A stretch of 64,000 bases of DNA from Pseudomonadota bacterium (GCA_023388935.1 JAEWFG010000006.1:11202-75201); one strand, 5' to 3'. Shown: positions 53,476 through 62,733, counted from the first letter of the stretch. A program made the numbers and translations. The notes: generated by a model from the sequence alone, not told the origin.

Positions 53476-54261
53476 ATGCTGGCACTCGACCGGGTCAGCA
53501 AGACCTATCCCAACGGCGTGCAGGCGCTGGCGCGCTTCTCCGCGGAGATCAAGCAGGGCGAGATCATCGCGATCATCGGCGGCTCCGGCTGCGGCAAGTC
53601 CACGCTGCTGCGCGCCATCGCCGGTCTCGACCGCGCGAGTTCGGGCACGGTGACGCTCGACAACGAGGCGATCGCCTCGCCGCATGCCAAGATCGGCATC
53701 ATCTTCCAGGAGCCGCGGCTTCTGCCCTGGCTCAGCGTCGCCGACAATATCGGCTTCGGTCTTGCCGATCTGCCTGCAGCCGAACGGCGCGAAAAGGTGG
53801 CGCGCGCGCTCGATCGCGTCGGGCTTGCCGAGAAGGCGCAGGCCTGGCCGCGCGAGCTCTCCGGCGGGCAGGCGCAGCGCGTCGCGATCGCACGCGCGCT
53901 GGTGCCGCAGCCCGAAGTGCTCTTGCTCGACGAGCCATTCTCGGCGCTCGATGCCTTCACCCGCCGCGACCTGCAGGATCATTTGCTCGACCTCTGGGCC
54001 GATACGCGTCCGACGTTGATCCTCGTCACACATGACGTCGACGAAGCCGTGGTGCTGGCCGATCGCGTGCTGGTGATGCGGCCGCGGCCGGGCCGGCTGT
54101 TCGACCATATCGAGATCAATCTGGGTCGGCCGCGCGACCGCAATTCGCCGCTGTTCGAAAATTTCAAGCGAAGTGTGCTGACGTCGCTCGACCGTTCGCT
54201 CGATCGCAGCGTGCCCGACCGCGACGCAACCCAGGGTCCCGGTCAGGCCATGTGGTGGTGA
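53476..54261 (+). CDS. ssuB: ABC transporter ATPase, sulfonate type
   Basis: A 261-residue ATPase. Walker A is GGSGCGKSTLLRA near 35, the Q-loop is IFQEPRLLPWL, the signature is LSGGQAQR, Walker B is LLLDEPFSALD, and the switch is LVTHDVDEAV. The start ATG at 53476 lies 4 bp after the permease stop. It energises uptake by SsuC. Confidence 0.86.
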   Translation: MLALDRVSKTYPNGVQALARFSAEIKQGEIIAIIGGSGCGKSTLLRAIAGLDRASSGTVTLDNEAIASPHAKIGIIFQEPRLLPWLSVADNIGFGLADLPAAERREKVARALDRVGLAEKAQAWPRELSGGQAQRVAIARALVPQPEVLLLDEPFSALDAFTRRDLQDHLLDLWADTRPTLILVTHDVDEAVVLADRVLVMRPRPGRLFDHIEINLGRPRDRNSPLFENFKRSVLTSLDRSLDRSVPDRDATQGPGQAMWW

Positions 54262-54315
54262 CAATCTCTCCCTGAGCCGGTACATCGAGGGGCGATTTTT
54301 CCGGGAGAGAACCAA

Positions 54316-54825
54316 ATGGACGCCGCAGCACTGCGCCAGATGCAGGCCCCGATCAAGGAACGCTACAAGACCGATCCCAAGACCGCGATGATCACGCTGA
54401 AGGCCAAGGGATCGACCGACAGCGAAGGCATCGCCTGCAAGGTCGAAACCGGTCGCGCCATTGCAATGGCCGGCCTTCATCCCGCCACCGGCGGCTCCGG
54501 CCTCGAACTCTGCTCCGGCGACATGCTGCTGGAAGCGCTGGTCGCCTGTGCCGGCGTCACGCTGAAGTCGGTCGCGACCGCGATCGAGGTGCCGCTGAAG
54601 ACCGGCAACGTCTACGCCGAGGGTGATCTCGACTTCCGCGGCACGCTCGGCGTCGACAAGGAGACCCCGGTCGGCTTCGCCGAGATCCGTCTGCGCTTCG
54701 AGGTCGACACCGACGCACCGCAGGACAAGCTCGATCTGCTGCTCAAGCTCACCGAGCGGTACTGCGTGGTCTATCAGACCATCAAGAACGGCCCGAAGGT
54801 TTCGGTGTCGATGCAGCGGATGTGA
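54316..54825 (+). CDS. OsmC/Ohr-family peroxiredoxin
   Basis: A 169-residue OsmC-fold protein. The two reactive Cys positions of the fold are seen in LLEALVACAG (about residue 77) and ERYCVVYQTI. OsmC/Ohr proteins reduce organic hydroperoxides through such a Cys pair. The start is ATG at 54316 behind GGGAGAG. It follows the ssu-like genes on the same strand by 54 bp and may share their transcript, linking organic-sulfur uptake with peroxide defence; that is inference. Confidence 0.85.
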   Translation: MDAAALRQMQAPIKERYKTDPKTAMITLKAKGSTDSEGIACKVETGRAIAMAGLHPATGGSGLELCSGDMLLEALVACAGVTLKSVATAIEVPLKTGNVYAEGDLDFRGTLGVDKETPVGFAEIRLRFEVDTDAPQDKLDLLLKLTERYCVVYQTIKNGPKVSVSMQRM

Positions 54826-54853
54826 GGGGCGAAAGTCGTATTCCAACAATCGG

Positions 54854-55009
54854 TGTCGTTCCCGCCTAGTGCGCAATTGCGCACGGGGGGCGGGAACCCA
54901 TAACCCCAGGCCGTGGTGCTTTCGCACGGTCGGCGCCCCAGCTTTGTGAATAACTGCGGCCTGTGGCTATGGATTCCGGGCTCGCGCTTCGCGCGCCCCG
55001 GAATGACGG
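54854..55009. repeat. palindromic repeat, mosaic of GTCGTTCCCG and CGGAATGAC ends
   Basis: Left part GTCGTTCCCGCC with a GTGCGCAATTGCGCAC palindrome and GGGAACCCATAACCCCAGG. The right part is CTGTGGCTATGGATTCCGGG ending in CGCGCCCCGGAATGACGG. A hybrid copy that lies between the OsmC and membrane-protein genes. Confidence 0.75.
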
Positions 55010-55071
55010 TGAGAGTTACTTTACGCTCCATCCGGATCTGCGCTTCGCTTGTCTGGTACGACAAAGAAAAA

Positions 55072-55878
55072 ATGCCCCCCGAACTCTCCTACATCCTCTT
55101 CCTTCTCCTGCGCATGGCAGTCGCGGCAGCATTCGTGGTGTCGGCGTCGATCATCACCGAGCGCTCCGGTCCGGTGATCGGTGCGCTGGTGGCGACGCTG
55201 CCGATCTCGGCAGGGCCGTCCTACGTCTTCCTCGCGCTCGACCATGACGCCGCCTTCATCGCGCAGGGCGCACTGTCGAGCCTACCGGTCAACGCCGCGA
55301 CGATCGTCCTGGGGCTGACCTATGTCGTGCTGGCGCAGCGGCATAGCTTTGCCGTGAGTGTCGGAAGCGCGATCGCGGTGTGGATCGTGCTGGCGTCCAT
55401 CATCCGTCTGTTCGACTGGACCTTGACGGCTGGACTCGTCGTGAACCTGGTTGCCTTCGGCATCTGCATTCCGCTGCTCGCAAAGTACCGACATGTGAAG
55501 ATGCCGCTGGTGACGCGTCGCTGGTACGACATTCCGTTCCGCGCCTCATTGGTCGCAACACTGGTCGCGATCGTAGTCTCGACCTCGGGCTGGGTCGGCC
55601 CGCGTGTCTCCGGCGTGATTGCGCTCTATCCGATCGTCTTCACCAGCATGATGGTGATCCTGCATCCGCGCATCGGCGGCCCGCCAACCGCCGCGGTGCT
55701 CGCCAACTCGGCCTGGGGCCTGCTCGGCTTCGGTATGGCGATCGCTGTGCTGCATCTGGGGGCCGCCAATTTCGGCTCCGCGGCGGGATTGAGCCTCGGG
55801 CTCGCGACCTGTATCGTCTGGAATCTGACGTTGTGGTGGAACGGGCGGAGGAAGCGGCTGGCGGCGGCGCAGACATAA
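55072..55878 (+). CDS. conserved membrane protein, unknown function
   Basis: A 268-residue protein with eight or nine hydrophobic helices. Start at ATG 55072, with AAAGAAAAA upstream as a weak site. Repeated motifs such as GALVATLPISAGPSY and GVIALYPIVFTSMMVILHPR at equivalent places in the two halves suggest an internal duplication (inverted-repeat transporter fold). No family I can name with certainty. It stands between repeats, with mutS convergent. Confidence 0.75.
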   Translation: MPPELSYILFLLLRMAVAAAFVVSASIITERSGPVIGALVATLPISAGPSYVFLALDHDAAFIAQGALSSLPVNAATIVLGLTYVVLAQRHSFAVSVGSAIAVWIVLASIIRLFDWTLTAGLVVNLVAFGICIPLLAKYRHVKMPLVTRRWYDIPFRASLVATLVAIVVSTSGWVGPRVSGVIALYPIVFTSMMVILHPRIGGPPTAAVLANSAWGLLGFGMAIAVLHLGAANFGSAAGLSLGLATCIVWNLTLWWNGRRKRLAAAQT

Positions 55879-55881
55879 TCT

Positions 55882-55990
55882 CGATCCTCATGGTGAGGAG
55901 GCGCGCAAGCGCCGTCTCGAACCATGAAGGCCCGGATCTCGCCCGCGGCCATCCTTCGAGACGCCGCTTGCGCGGCTCCTCAGGATGAGG
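55882..55990. repeat. CCTCATGGTGAGGAGGCGCG repeat element
   Basis: Left end CGATCCTCATGGTGAGGAGG, right end CGGCTCCTCAGGATGAGGA, with CCGTCTCGAACCATG and CATCCTTCGAGACG as inner arms. This is yet another repeat family. It spans the gap between the convergent membrane-protein and mutS genes. Confidence 0.75.
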
Positions 55991-55995
55991 ACCGT

Positions 55996-58734
55996 TCACT
56001 GCTTCGGCAGCTTCGCCCTCAACGCATACAGCGCATCCAGCGCTTCGCGCGGCGACATCTCGTCGGGGTGCAGCGCCTTCACCGCTTCCATCAGAAGCTC
56101 GGCCTCGCTCGGCGGTGCGGCTTCCGCGGCGGCACGCGAGGGCACGGCGAACAGTGGCAGATCGTCGGCGAGGGCGCGCGCGGTCTGGCCGCGGTCCTGG
56201 GCCTCGAGTTTTGCCAGCACCGATTTGGCGCGCGTGATCACGGCCGGCGGCAGGCCGGCGAGCTTGGCGACCTGGATGCCGTAGGAGCGGTCGGCCGAAC
56301 CGGGCAGCACCTCGTGCAGGAACACGACATTGCCCTGCCACTCCTTCACCCGCACCGTCGCGTTGAACATGCGCGGCAGCTTGGCCGAGAGTGCGGTCAG
56401 TTCGTGGTAATGCGTCGCGAACAGCGTGCGGCAGCGGTTGCTTTCGTGCAGATGCTCGATCGCGGCCCAGGCGATCGAAAGCCCGTCGAAGGTCGCGGTG
56501 CCGCGACCGATTTCGTCGAGGATCACAAGCGAGCGTTCGCCGGCCTGATTGAGGATCGCCGCGGTCTCGACCATCTCCACCATGAAGGTGGAGCGGCCGC
56601 GGGCGAGATCGTCGGCGGCACCGACGCGCGAGAACAAGCGGTCGATGATGCCGATCCGCGCGCGCGTGGCCGGCACGAAGCTGCCGATCTGGGCGAGCAG
56701 TGCAATCAGCGCGTTCTGCCGCAGGAAGGTCGATTTACCGGCCATATTGGGGCCGGTCAGCAGCCAGAGCTGGCCGGACTTTTGCGCGGGCGCCGGTGAC
56801 AGGTCGCAGGCATTGGCGATGAACGGCTCGCCATTGCGCTTCAGCGCCTGCTCGACCACGGGATGGCGGCCGGCTTCGATGGCAAAGCCGAGGGAGGAGT
56901 CGACCTCGGGCCGCACATAATTGTCATCGACCGCGAGTTTTGCCAGCGAGGTCGCGACGTCGAGCAGCGCGAAGCCGTGCGCCGCGGCGCGCAGATCCTC
57001 GCTGATCGCCAGTGCCTTCGCTGAAAGCCGCTCGAAGATCTCGAGCTCGAGACCGAGCGCGCGATCGCCGGCATTGGCGATCTTGGCTTCGATCTCGCCC
57101 AGTTCGGACGTGGTGAAGCGCACCTGTCCCGCCAGCGTCTGGCGATGGATGAAGGTTGCGTTCAACGGCGCCGTCATCAGCTTGTCGCCGTGCTGCGCCG
57201 TGACCTCGACGAAATAGCCGAGCACGTTGTTGTGGCGGATTTTCAGGCCCTTCACGCCGGTTTGGTCGGCGTAGCGGGCCTGCATCGAGGCGACCACCAG
57301 GCGCGAGGCGTCGCGCAGGTTCCGGGCTTCGTCGAGCGCGGGCTCATAGCCCTGGCGCACGAAGCCGCCATCGCGCTTGATCAGCGGCAATTGCTCGTCG
57401 AGGGCGCTGGCAAATTCTGCGGCCAGCTCTCGCGACGGCTTTTGTAGCGCGGCCATCACCGCCGCGATCTCCTGCGGCGGCTGGTCGATCTCGCCGAGCC
57501 GCGCCAGCGCCTGGTCGGCGGCGATGATGCCATCACGGAGGCCGGCGAGGTCGCGCGGGCCGCCGCGACCGACCGAGAGACGGGCCAGTGCCCGCGACAT
57601 GTCGGGCGCACCGCGCAGGATGCTGCGGATGTCCTCGCGCGCGGCAGAATCGGCAACGAAGCTGCTGACCGCATCGAGCCGCCGCGCGATCGCCGGCGCA
57701 TCGGTCAACGGCGCCGCCAGCCGCTGGGCCAGCAAGCGCGAGCCGGCGGAGGTCACGGTGCAGTCGATCGCGTCGAGCAGCGAGCCGCGGCGCTCGCCCG
57801 CCAGCGTTCGAGTCAGTTCGAGATTGGCGCGGGTGGCCGGGTCGATCGCCATTGTCGCGCCCGAGGCCTCGCGCGCGGGCGGCGACAGCGGCGGATGCTT
57901 GCCGACCTGGGTGCGGTCGACATAGGTGACGGCTGCGGCTGCGGCGGTGGCTTCCAGCCGCGTGAGCTGTGCGAGACCATCCATGGTCGCGACCGCAAAG
58001 TAGTCGCACAGCCGCTTTTCGGCGGTGGCGCCGTCGAAGACGTCGCGGGTCAGCGGCGTCAGCGCCGGCAACTCGCGCAAGGTCTGTCCGAGCTCGCTGT
58101 CACTATAGAGAGCGTCGGTGACGATCGCCTCGTTCGGATTGATGCGCGCCAGCGTTGCGGCAAGCTCCCCGCCCGAACATTCCGTTACGGTGAATTCAGC
58201 GGTCGAGATGTCGATCCAGGCAAGGCCGAAGCGGTCGCCGCCGGCGGACGAGCGGGCGCGTGCGATCGCCAGCAGGTAGTTGTTGGCGCGCGCATCGAGC
58301 AGGGTGTCCTCGGTCAGCGTGCCCGGCGTCACCAGCCGCACCACGCCGCGGCGCACGACGCTCTTGTTGCCGCGCGCTTTCGCAGCGGCGGGATCCTCGG
58401 TCTGCTCGCACACCGCGACCCGGTGGCCGGCAGTGATCAGACGATGCAGATAATCCTCGGAGCGCTCGACCGGCACGCCGCACATCGGGATATCCGCGCC
58501 CTGGTGCTTGCCGCGCTTGGTCAGCACGATGCCGAGCGCCCTTGAGGCGATCTCGGCGTCCTCGAAGAACAATTCGTAGAAATCGCCCATCCGGTAAAAC
58601 AGCAGGAGGCCCTGATGCGCCGCCTTGATTTCAAGGTATTGTTCCATCATCGGCGTGACGCGCACGGCGGCTTCCGGCGGCGGCGCTGGCGTGGATTCAG
58701 GTTCTGGCGCGGGGATGGGCTGTTGGACTGTCAT
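55996..58734 (-). CDS. mutS: DNA mismatch repair protein MutS
   Basis: A 912-residue MutS. The mismatch-binding Phe is in FYRMGDFYELF near 46-56. The ATPase has Walker A TGPNMAGKST near 660, followed by the DEIGRGTATFDGLSIAWA motif and the C-terminal helical part. A Pro-rich N-terminal extension (about residues 5-22) precedes the core. It recognises mismatches and starts repair with MutL, which is not in the window. Confidence 0.95.
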   Translation of the reverse strand: MTVQQPIPAPEPESTPAPPPEAAVRVTPMMEQYLEIKAAHQGLLLFYRMGDFYELFFEDAEIASRALGIVLTKRGKHQGADIPMCGVPVERSEDYLHRLITAGHRVAVCEQTEDPAAAKARGNKSVVRRGVVRLVTPGTLTEDTLLDARANNYLLAIARARSSAGGDRFGLAWIDISTAEFTVTECSGGELAATLARINPNEAIVTDALYSDSELGQTLRELPALTPLTRDVFDGATAEKRLCDYFAVATMDGLAQLTRLEATAAAAAVTYVDRTQVGKHPPLSPPAREASGATMAIDPATRANLELTRTLAGERRGSLLDAIDCTVTSAGSRLLAQRLAAPLTDAPAIARRLDAVSSFVADSAAREDIRSILRGAPDMSRALARLSVGRGGPRDLAGLRDGIIAADQALARLGEIDQPPQEIAAVMAALQKPSRELAAEFASALDEQLPLIKRDGGFVRQGYEPALDEARNLRDASRLVVASMQARYADQTGVKGLKIRHNNVLGYFVEVTAQHGDKLMTAPLNATFIHRQTLAGQVRFTTSELGEIEAKIANAGDRALGLELEIFERLSAKALAISEDLRAAAHGFALLDVATSLAKLAVDDNYVRPEVDSSLGFAIEAGRHPVVEQALKRNGEPFIANACDLSPAPAQKSGQLWLLTGPNMAGKSTFLRQNALIALLAQIGSFVPATRARIGIIDRLFSRVGAADDLARGRSTFMVEMVETAAILNQAGERSLVILDEIGRGTATFDGLSIAWAAIEHLHESNRCRTLFATHYHELTALSAKLPRMFNATVRVKEWQGNVVFLHEVLPGSADRSYGIQVAKLAGLPPAVITRAKSVLAKLEAQDRGQTARALADDLPLFAVPSRAAAEAAPPSEAELLMEAVKALHPDEMSPREALDALYALRAKLPKQ

Positions 58735-58839
58735 GGGCGGCGCAACCTACAAAATTTCGTCCTGTGCTCCTATCGCTTTGGCCGGCAGGAGGAGGTTTTC
58801 CACGCTGTCCGCATCGGGCGAGCGGCTGCCACATTCTCA

Positions 58840-58942
58840 TCGTCATTCCGGGATGCGCCGACAGGCGCAGGCCCGGAATCCATAACCCCGACCTGTGGTT
58901 ATGGATTCCGGGCTCGCCCTTCGGGCGCCCCGGAATGACGAG
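58840..58942. repeat. palindromic repeat, CGTCATTCCGGGATGCGCC type
   Basis: CGTCATTCCGGGATGCGCC and GGGCGCCCCGGAATGACGA are inverted ends, with GGAATCCATAACCCC and GGTTATGGATTCCGGG forming the inner pair. The same type as at 48296-48406. Confidence 0.8.
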
Positions 58943-58978
58943 CAGATCAGTCGAATATGCCACCCGCGAAACCGTCAA

Positions 58979-59007
58979 TTGACCTGCCGCGAGCGCCCTC
59001 CTAAAAC
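58979..59007 (+). promoter_or_regulatory. candidate promoter of pcaF
   Basis: TTGACC at 58979-58984 and TAAAAC at 59002-59007 with a 17-bp spacer match sigma-70-type boxes at five and four of six positions. They stand 54 bp upstream of the start codon. Read from sequence alone. Confidence 0.4.
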
Positions 59008-59060
59008 TCCGCCGTCATTGAAGAATTCTGGCCGAACCGCGGCATTCAGGGAGAACAACG

Positions 59061-60269
59061 ATGCGTGACGTCTTTATCTGCGATGCCGTGCGGACCCCGA
59101 TTGGCCGCTTCGGTGGCTCGCTCGCCAAGGTGCGCGCCGACGACCTCGCCGCTGCTCCGATCAAGGCGCTGATGGCGAAGCACCCCAACCTCGACTGGTC
59201 GCAGGTGGACGAAGTCTTCTTCGGCTGCGCCAACCAGGCTGGCGAGGACAACCGCAACGTCGCGCGCATGGCGCTGCTGCTCGCGGGGCTCCCGGATTCG
59301 GTTCCCGGCCAGACCCTCAACCGGCTGTGCGCCTCCGGTCTCGATGCAGTCGGTGCGGCCGGCCGCGCCATCCGTTCCGGCGAGATCGAGCTAGCGATTG
59401 CCGGCGGCGTCGAGTCGATGACGCGCGCGCCCTTCGTGATGGGCAAGGCGCAGGATGCCTTCTCGCGCTCCGCCGAGATCTTTGACACCACCATCGGCTG
59501 GCGCTTCATCAATCCGTTGCTCAAGGCGCAGTACGGCGTCGACGCGATGCCCGAGACCGGCGAGAACGTCGCCGAGGAGTTCCAGGTCTCGCGCGCCGAC
59601 CAGGACGCCTTCGCCATCCGCTCGCAGCAGCGTGCGGGTGCAGCGATCGCGGCGGGCTATTTCGCCGAAGAGATCACGCCGATCACCATTCCAGGCGGCA
59701 AGGCGGGTCCGATCACCGTCGACAAGGACGAGCATCCGCGTCCGGAGACCACGCTGGAAGGTCTGACCAAGCTGAAGCCGATCGTGCGCAATCCCGGCAC
59801 CGTGACCGCCGGCAATGCCTCGGGCGTGAATGACGGCGCCGCCGCGATGATCCTGGCGTCTGAAGCTGCGGTGAAGAAGCACGGCCTCACGCCGCGCGCC
59901 CGCATCCTCGGGCTCGCCTCGGCTGGTGTGCCTCCGCGCATCATGGGCATCGGCCCGGTGCCGGCCACCCGCAAGCTGATGGAGCGGCTCGGCAAGAAGA
60001 TCAGCGATTTCGACCTGATCGAGCTGAACGAGGCCTTCGCCTCGCAGGGCATTGCCTGCCTGCGCCAGCTCGGCGTCAAGGACGATGCTGATTTCGTCAA
60101 TCCGCATGGCGGTGCCATCGCGCTCGGCCATCCCCTCGGCATGAGCGGCGCGCGCCTCGCACTCACCGCCGTTCACGGCATGGAAAAGCGCGGCGGCAAG
60201 CTCGCGCTCGCCACCATGTGCGTCGGCGTCGGCCAGGGCGTTGCGGTGGCGATCGAAAAGCTGAACTAA
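59061..60269 (+). CDS. pcaF: 3-oxoadipyl-CoA thiolase
   Basis: A 402-residue thiolase. The acyl-accepting Cys90 is in LNRLCASGLDAV, and the later catalytic pieces are NEAFASQ, NPHGGAIALGHPLGMSGAR (His) and LATMCVGVGQG (second Cys). The length matches PcaF/PaaJ. It splits 3-oxoadipyl-CoA into succinyl-CoA and acetyl-CoA, the last step of the beta-ketoadipate pathway. Start at ATG 59061 (MRDVFICDAVRTP) behind GGGAGAA. It heads a ring-cleavage cluster with pcaHG further down, which supports the assignment. Confidence 0.9.
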   Translation: MRDVFICDAVRTPIGRFGGSLAKVRADDLAAAPIKALMAKHPNLDWSQVDEVFFGCANQAGEDNRNVARMALLLAGLPDSVPGQTLNRLCASGLDAVGAAGRAIRSGEIELAIAGGVESMTRAPFVMGKAQDAFSRSAEIFDTTIGWRFINPLLKAQYGVDAMPETGENVAEEFQVSRADQDAFAIRSQQRAGAAIAAGYFAEEITPITIPGGKAGPITVDKDEHPRPETTLEGLTKLKPIVRNPGTVTAGNASGVNDGAAAMILASEAAVKKHGLTPRARILGLASAGVPPRIMGIGPVPATRKLMERLGKKISDFDLIELNEAFASQGIACLRQLGVKDDADFVNPHGGAIALGHPLGMSGARLALTAVHGMEKRGGKLALATMCVGVGQGVAVAIEKLN

Positions 60270-60277
60270 GCTCATCT

Positions 60278-60306
60278 CCCTCTCCTCGCTCGGGGAGAGG
60301 GGTTTT
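60278..60306 (+). terminator. terminator-like hairpin after pcaF
   Basis: CCCTCTCC (60278-60285) and GGAGAGGG (60294-60301) form a perfect 8-bp stem with an 8-base loop, followed by GTTTTA. It lies 9 bp after the pcaF stop and 13 bp before the next start, so it may weaken read-through. Confidence 0.6.
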
Positions 60307-60318
60307 AGGGATCGTTCC

Positions 60319-61212
60319 ATGATCATCGAGCGCGAGCAGGACGTCACCGCTGCGGCCTTGGCCGTAATGGAGAGGACGTCCGATCCGCGGATGCGTCAGA
60401 TCATGGTGTCGCTGGTCAAGCACCTGCATGGCTTCGTGCGCGACGTTCGCCTGACCGAGAAGGAATTCCGCGACGCCACGGCTGTTATCGCCGAGCTCGG
60501 TCAGCTGACCACCGACACGCACAACGAAGTTGTGCTGATGGCGGGCTCGCTCGGCGTCTCGCCGCTGGTGTGCCTGCTGAACAATGGCGATCAGGGCAAC
60601 ACCGAAACGGATCAATCGCTGCTCGGACCGTTCTGGCGGTTGAACTCGCCGCGGGTGGAGAACGGCGGATCGATCGTCCGGTCCGAGACCCCGGGTGCGC
60701 CGCTGTTCGTCAACGGCCGCGTCGTCGACAGGGACGGCCGGCCCGTCGCCGGCGCAGAGGTCGATGTCTGGCACGCCTCGCCGGTTGGCCTCTACGAGAA
60801 CCAGGATCCCGAGCAGGCCGACATGAACCTGCGCGGCAAGTTCACGACCGATCAGGACGGGTGCTTTTCCTTCCGCTCGGTGATGATGGTCGGTTATCCC
60901 ATTCCGACCGACGGCGTGGTCGGCCGCCTGCTGCAAGCGCAGAGCCGGCACCCTTATCGTCCCGCGCATCTGCATGCCCTGATCTTCAAGCCGGGATTCA
61001 AGGTCCTGATCTCGCAGGTCTACGATCCCAACGATCCCCATATCGACAGCGACGTGCAGTTCGGCGTGACACAAGCGCTGATCGGCAAGTTCCTGCGCCA
61101 CGAGACGCCGCATCCGACTGCGCCCGACGTGTCGTCGCCCTGGTATTCGCTCGACCACACCTACCGGCTCGAGGCCGGAGAGGCCGTGCTGCCGCGTCCG
61201 CCGATCAAATAG
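60319..61212 (+). CDS. intradiol ring-cleavage dioxygenase (catechol/hydroxyquinol type)
   Basis: A 297-residue single-subunit dioxygenase. An N-terminal helical dimerisation domain (about 15-95, TEKEFRDATAVIAELGQL) precedes the catalytic beta sandwich. Fe(III) ligands are Tyr159 (GLYENQD), Tyr213 and His217, His219 (HPYRPAHLHALI), all present. The N-terminal domain places it with catechol and hydroxyquinol 1,2-dioxygenases rather than PcaG/H. It opens an ortho-diol ring to a muconate or maleylacetate. The exact substrate cannot be decided. Start at ATG 60319. Confidence 0.88.
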   Translation: MIIEREQDVTAAALAVMERTSDPRMRQIMVSLVKHLHGFVRDVRLTEKEFRDATAVIAELGQLTTDTHNEVVLMAGSLGVSPLVCLLNNGDQGNTETDQSLLGPFWRLNSPRVENGGSIVRSETPGAPLFVNGRVVDRDGRPVAGAEVDVWHASPVGLYENQDPEQADMNLRGKFTTDQDGCFSFRSVMMVGYPIPTDGVVGRLLQAQSRHPYRPAHLHALIFKPGFKVLISQVYDPNDPHIDSDVQFGVTQALIGKFLRHETPHPTAPDVSSPWYSLDHTYRLEAGEAVLPRPPIK

Positions 61213-61266
61213 GGCGCTTGCGGGAGGCGTCGGCTGCAGGAGGCAGCTAAACCCGCTTCCCCCGAT

Positions 61267-61283
61267 TAGTTATATACTATAAT
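61267..61283 (+). promoter_or_regulatory. palindromic operator/promoter TAGTTATATACTATAAT before pcaH
   Basis: TAGT-N5-ACTA (61267-61279) and TTATA-N3-TATAA (61270-61282) overlap here, and TATAAT at 61278-61283 is a perfect -10 hexamer. This AT-rich island stands out in GC-rich surroundings, 55-71 bp upstream of pcaH. The palindrome resembles GntR/MarR-type sites. Confidence 0.5.
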
Positions 61284-61337
61284 GATCGGAACATGCGTTG
61301 ACCGGCCAGACGAAAATGGCCGGGGAGGAGTTCGCCA

Positions 61338-62039
61338 ATGACATTCATCTATCCCGTCGACAGCAACAAGGCGCATCCGCTGCCGCTGTCGCCCGAGTAC
61401 AAGAGCTCGATCAAGCGCGCACCGAACAAGCCCTTGATTTCGATGCGCCACACGCTGTCGGAATTGACCGGTCCGGTCTACGGCCACGAGACCGTGCGCG
61501 AAGGCGACAACGACCTCACCACCCAGCACAAGGGCGAGCCGCTCGGCGAGCGCATCATCGTGCACGGCCATGTGCGCGACGAGGACGGCCGCGGCGTGCC
61601 GAATTCGCTGGTCGAGATCTGGCAGGCCAATTCCTGCGGCCGCTACGTCCATGTCCGCGACCAGCATCCGGCGCCGCTCGATCCGAACTTCACTGGCGCC
61701 GGCCGCACCCAGAGCGACGCCTCCGGCTACTATCGCTTCGTCACCATCAAGCCGGGCGCCTATCCCTGGGGCAATCACCACAATGCCTGGCGCCCCGCCC
61801 ACATCCATCTCTCGGTGTTCGGCCATTCCTTCGTCACGCGCCTCGTGACGCAGATGTATTTTCCGGGCGATCCGCTGTTCCCGTTCGATCCGATCTTCAA
61901 CTCGGTGCCGGATGAGAAGGCGCGGATGCGGATGGTGTCGTCATTCGATCTCGAGAACACCAAACCCGAATGGGCGCTGTGCTACCGCTTTGACATCGTG
62001 CTGCGCGGCAAGAACGCCACCCCCATGGAGACCAAGTAA
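61338..62039 (+). CDS. pcaH: protocatechuate 3,4-dioxygenase beta subunit
   Basis: A 233-residue iron-bearing subunit. Fe ligands are Tyr103 (GRYVH), Tyr142 (GAYPWGNHHNAWRPAH) and His155, His157 in PAHIH. Together with PcaG it opens protocatechuate between the hydroxyls to carboxymuconate. Start at ATG 61338; TAA at 62037-62039 is one base before the pcaG start, so translation is probably coupled. An own promoter seems likely. Confidence 0.93.
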   Translation: MTFIYPVDSNKAHPLPLSPEYKSSIKRAPNKPLISMRHTLSELTGPVYGHETVREGDNDLTTQHKGEPLGERIIVHGHVRDEDGRGVPNSLVEIWQANSCGRYVHVRDQHPAPLDPNFTGAGRTQSDASGYYRFVTIKPGAYPWGNHHNAWRPAHIHLSVFGHSFVTRLVTQMYFPGDPLFPFDPIFNSVPDEKARMRMVSSFDLENTKPEWALCYRFDIVLRGKNATPMETK

Positions 62040-62040
62040 C

Positions 62041-62643
62041 GTGCAGGATTCTGTGAAGCCAGATGGGATCACGCCGTCGCAAACGGTCGGCCCGTTTTTC
62101 AAGTACGGCCTGACGCCGGCCGGTGAATATGCCTGGAACGACGCGTTCACCAACTCGACGCTGACGCCCGACGTCTCCGGTGACCGCGTCCGCATTGAAG
62201 GCCGGGTGTTCGACGGCGATGGTGCCACCGTGCCGGACGCCATGCTGGAGATCTGGCAGGCGGATGCGCAGGGGCGCTACGCCGATCCGCAGGACAAGCG
62301 TGCGCTGCCGAACGCGAGCTTCCGCGGATTTGCCCGCTGCGGCACCGACAAGGACGGCAATTATTCCTTCGATACCATCAAGCCGGGTGTCGTGCCCGAC
62401 CCCGACGGCAAGCCGCAGGCCCCGCATATCGTCGTTGCGGTGTTCGCGCGCGGCATGTTGCGGCATCTCTATACCCGCGTCTATTTCAGCGACGAGGCCG
62501 GCAACGCGGCCGATCCCGTTCTGACGCTGGTCCCGGCCGACCGCCGTGCCACGATCACCGCTGTGCGCGAGGCCGGCAAGGCCGTCTACCGGCTCGACCT
62601 GCGACTCCAGGGCGGCGACGAGACGGTGTTCTTCGACGTCTGA
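62041..62643 (+). CDS. pcaG: protocatechuate 3,4-dioxygenase alpha subunit
   Basis: A 200-residue subunit with the shared intradiol fold but without the iron ligands, as normal for PcaG. The opening TPSQTVGPFFKYGL and the APHIVVAVFARGMLRHLYTR segment are diagnostic. The GTG at 62041 is one base after the pcaH stop. Confidence 0.92.
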   Translation: MQDSVKPDGITPSQTVGPFFKYGLTPAGEYAWNDAFTNSTLTPDVSGDRVRIEGRVFDGDGATVPDAMLEIWQADAQGRYADPQDKRALPNASFRGFARCGTDKDGNYSFDTIKPGVVPDPDGKPQAPHIVVAVFARGMLRHLYTRVYFSDEAGNAADPVLTLVPADRRATITAVREAGKAVYRLDLRLQGGDETVFFDV

Positions 62644-62733
62644 GGCCTGAGCCGTTTTCCAGGCGGCCGGGCGCGCGGCTGGCGCTTCCCGAGGTGTTCG
62701 TGCAGTATGAGCGCGGCATCTGGGGCGCGCTTC

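Larger units (their letters stand above)
58735..59060. other. 326-bp divergent space between mutS and pcaF
   Basis: It contains a palindromic repeat (58840-58942) on the left and a candidate pcaF promoter (58979-59007) on the right. No gene is recognised. Confidence 0.6.

Noticed and set aside
53392..54927. 511-codon minus-strand frame
   Set aside because: Shadow of ssuB and the OsmC gene; no recognisable domain.
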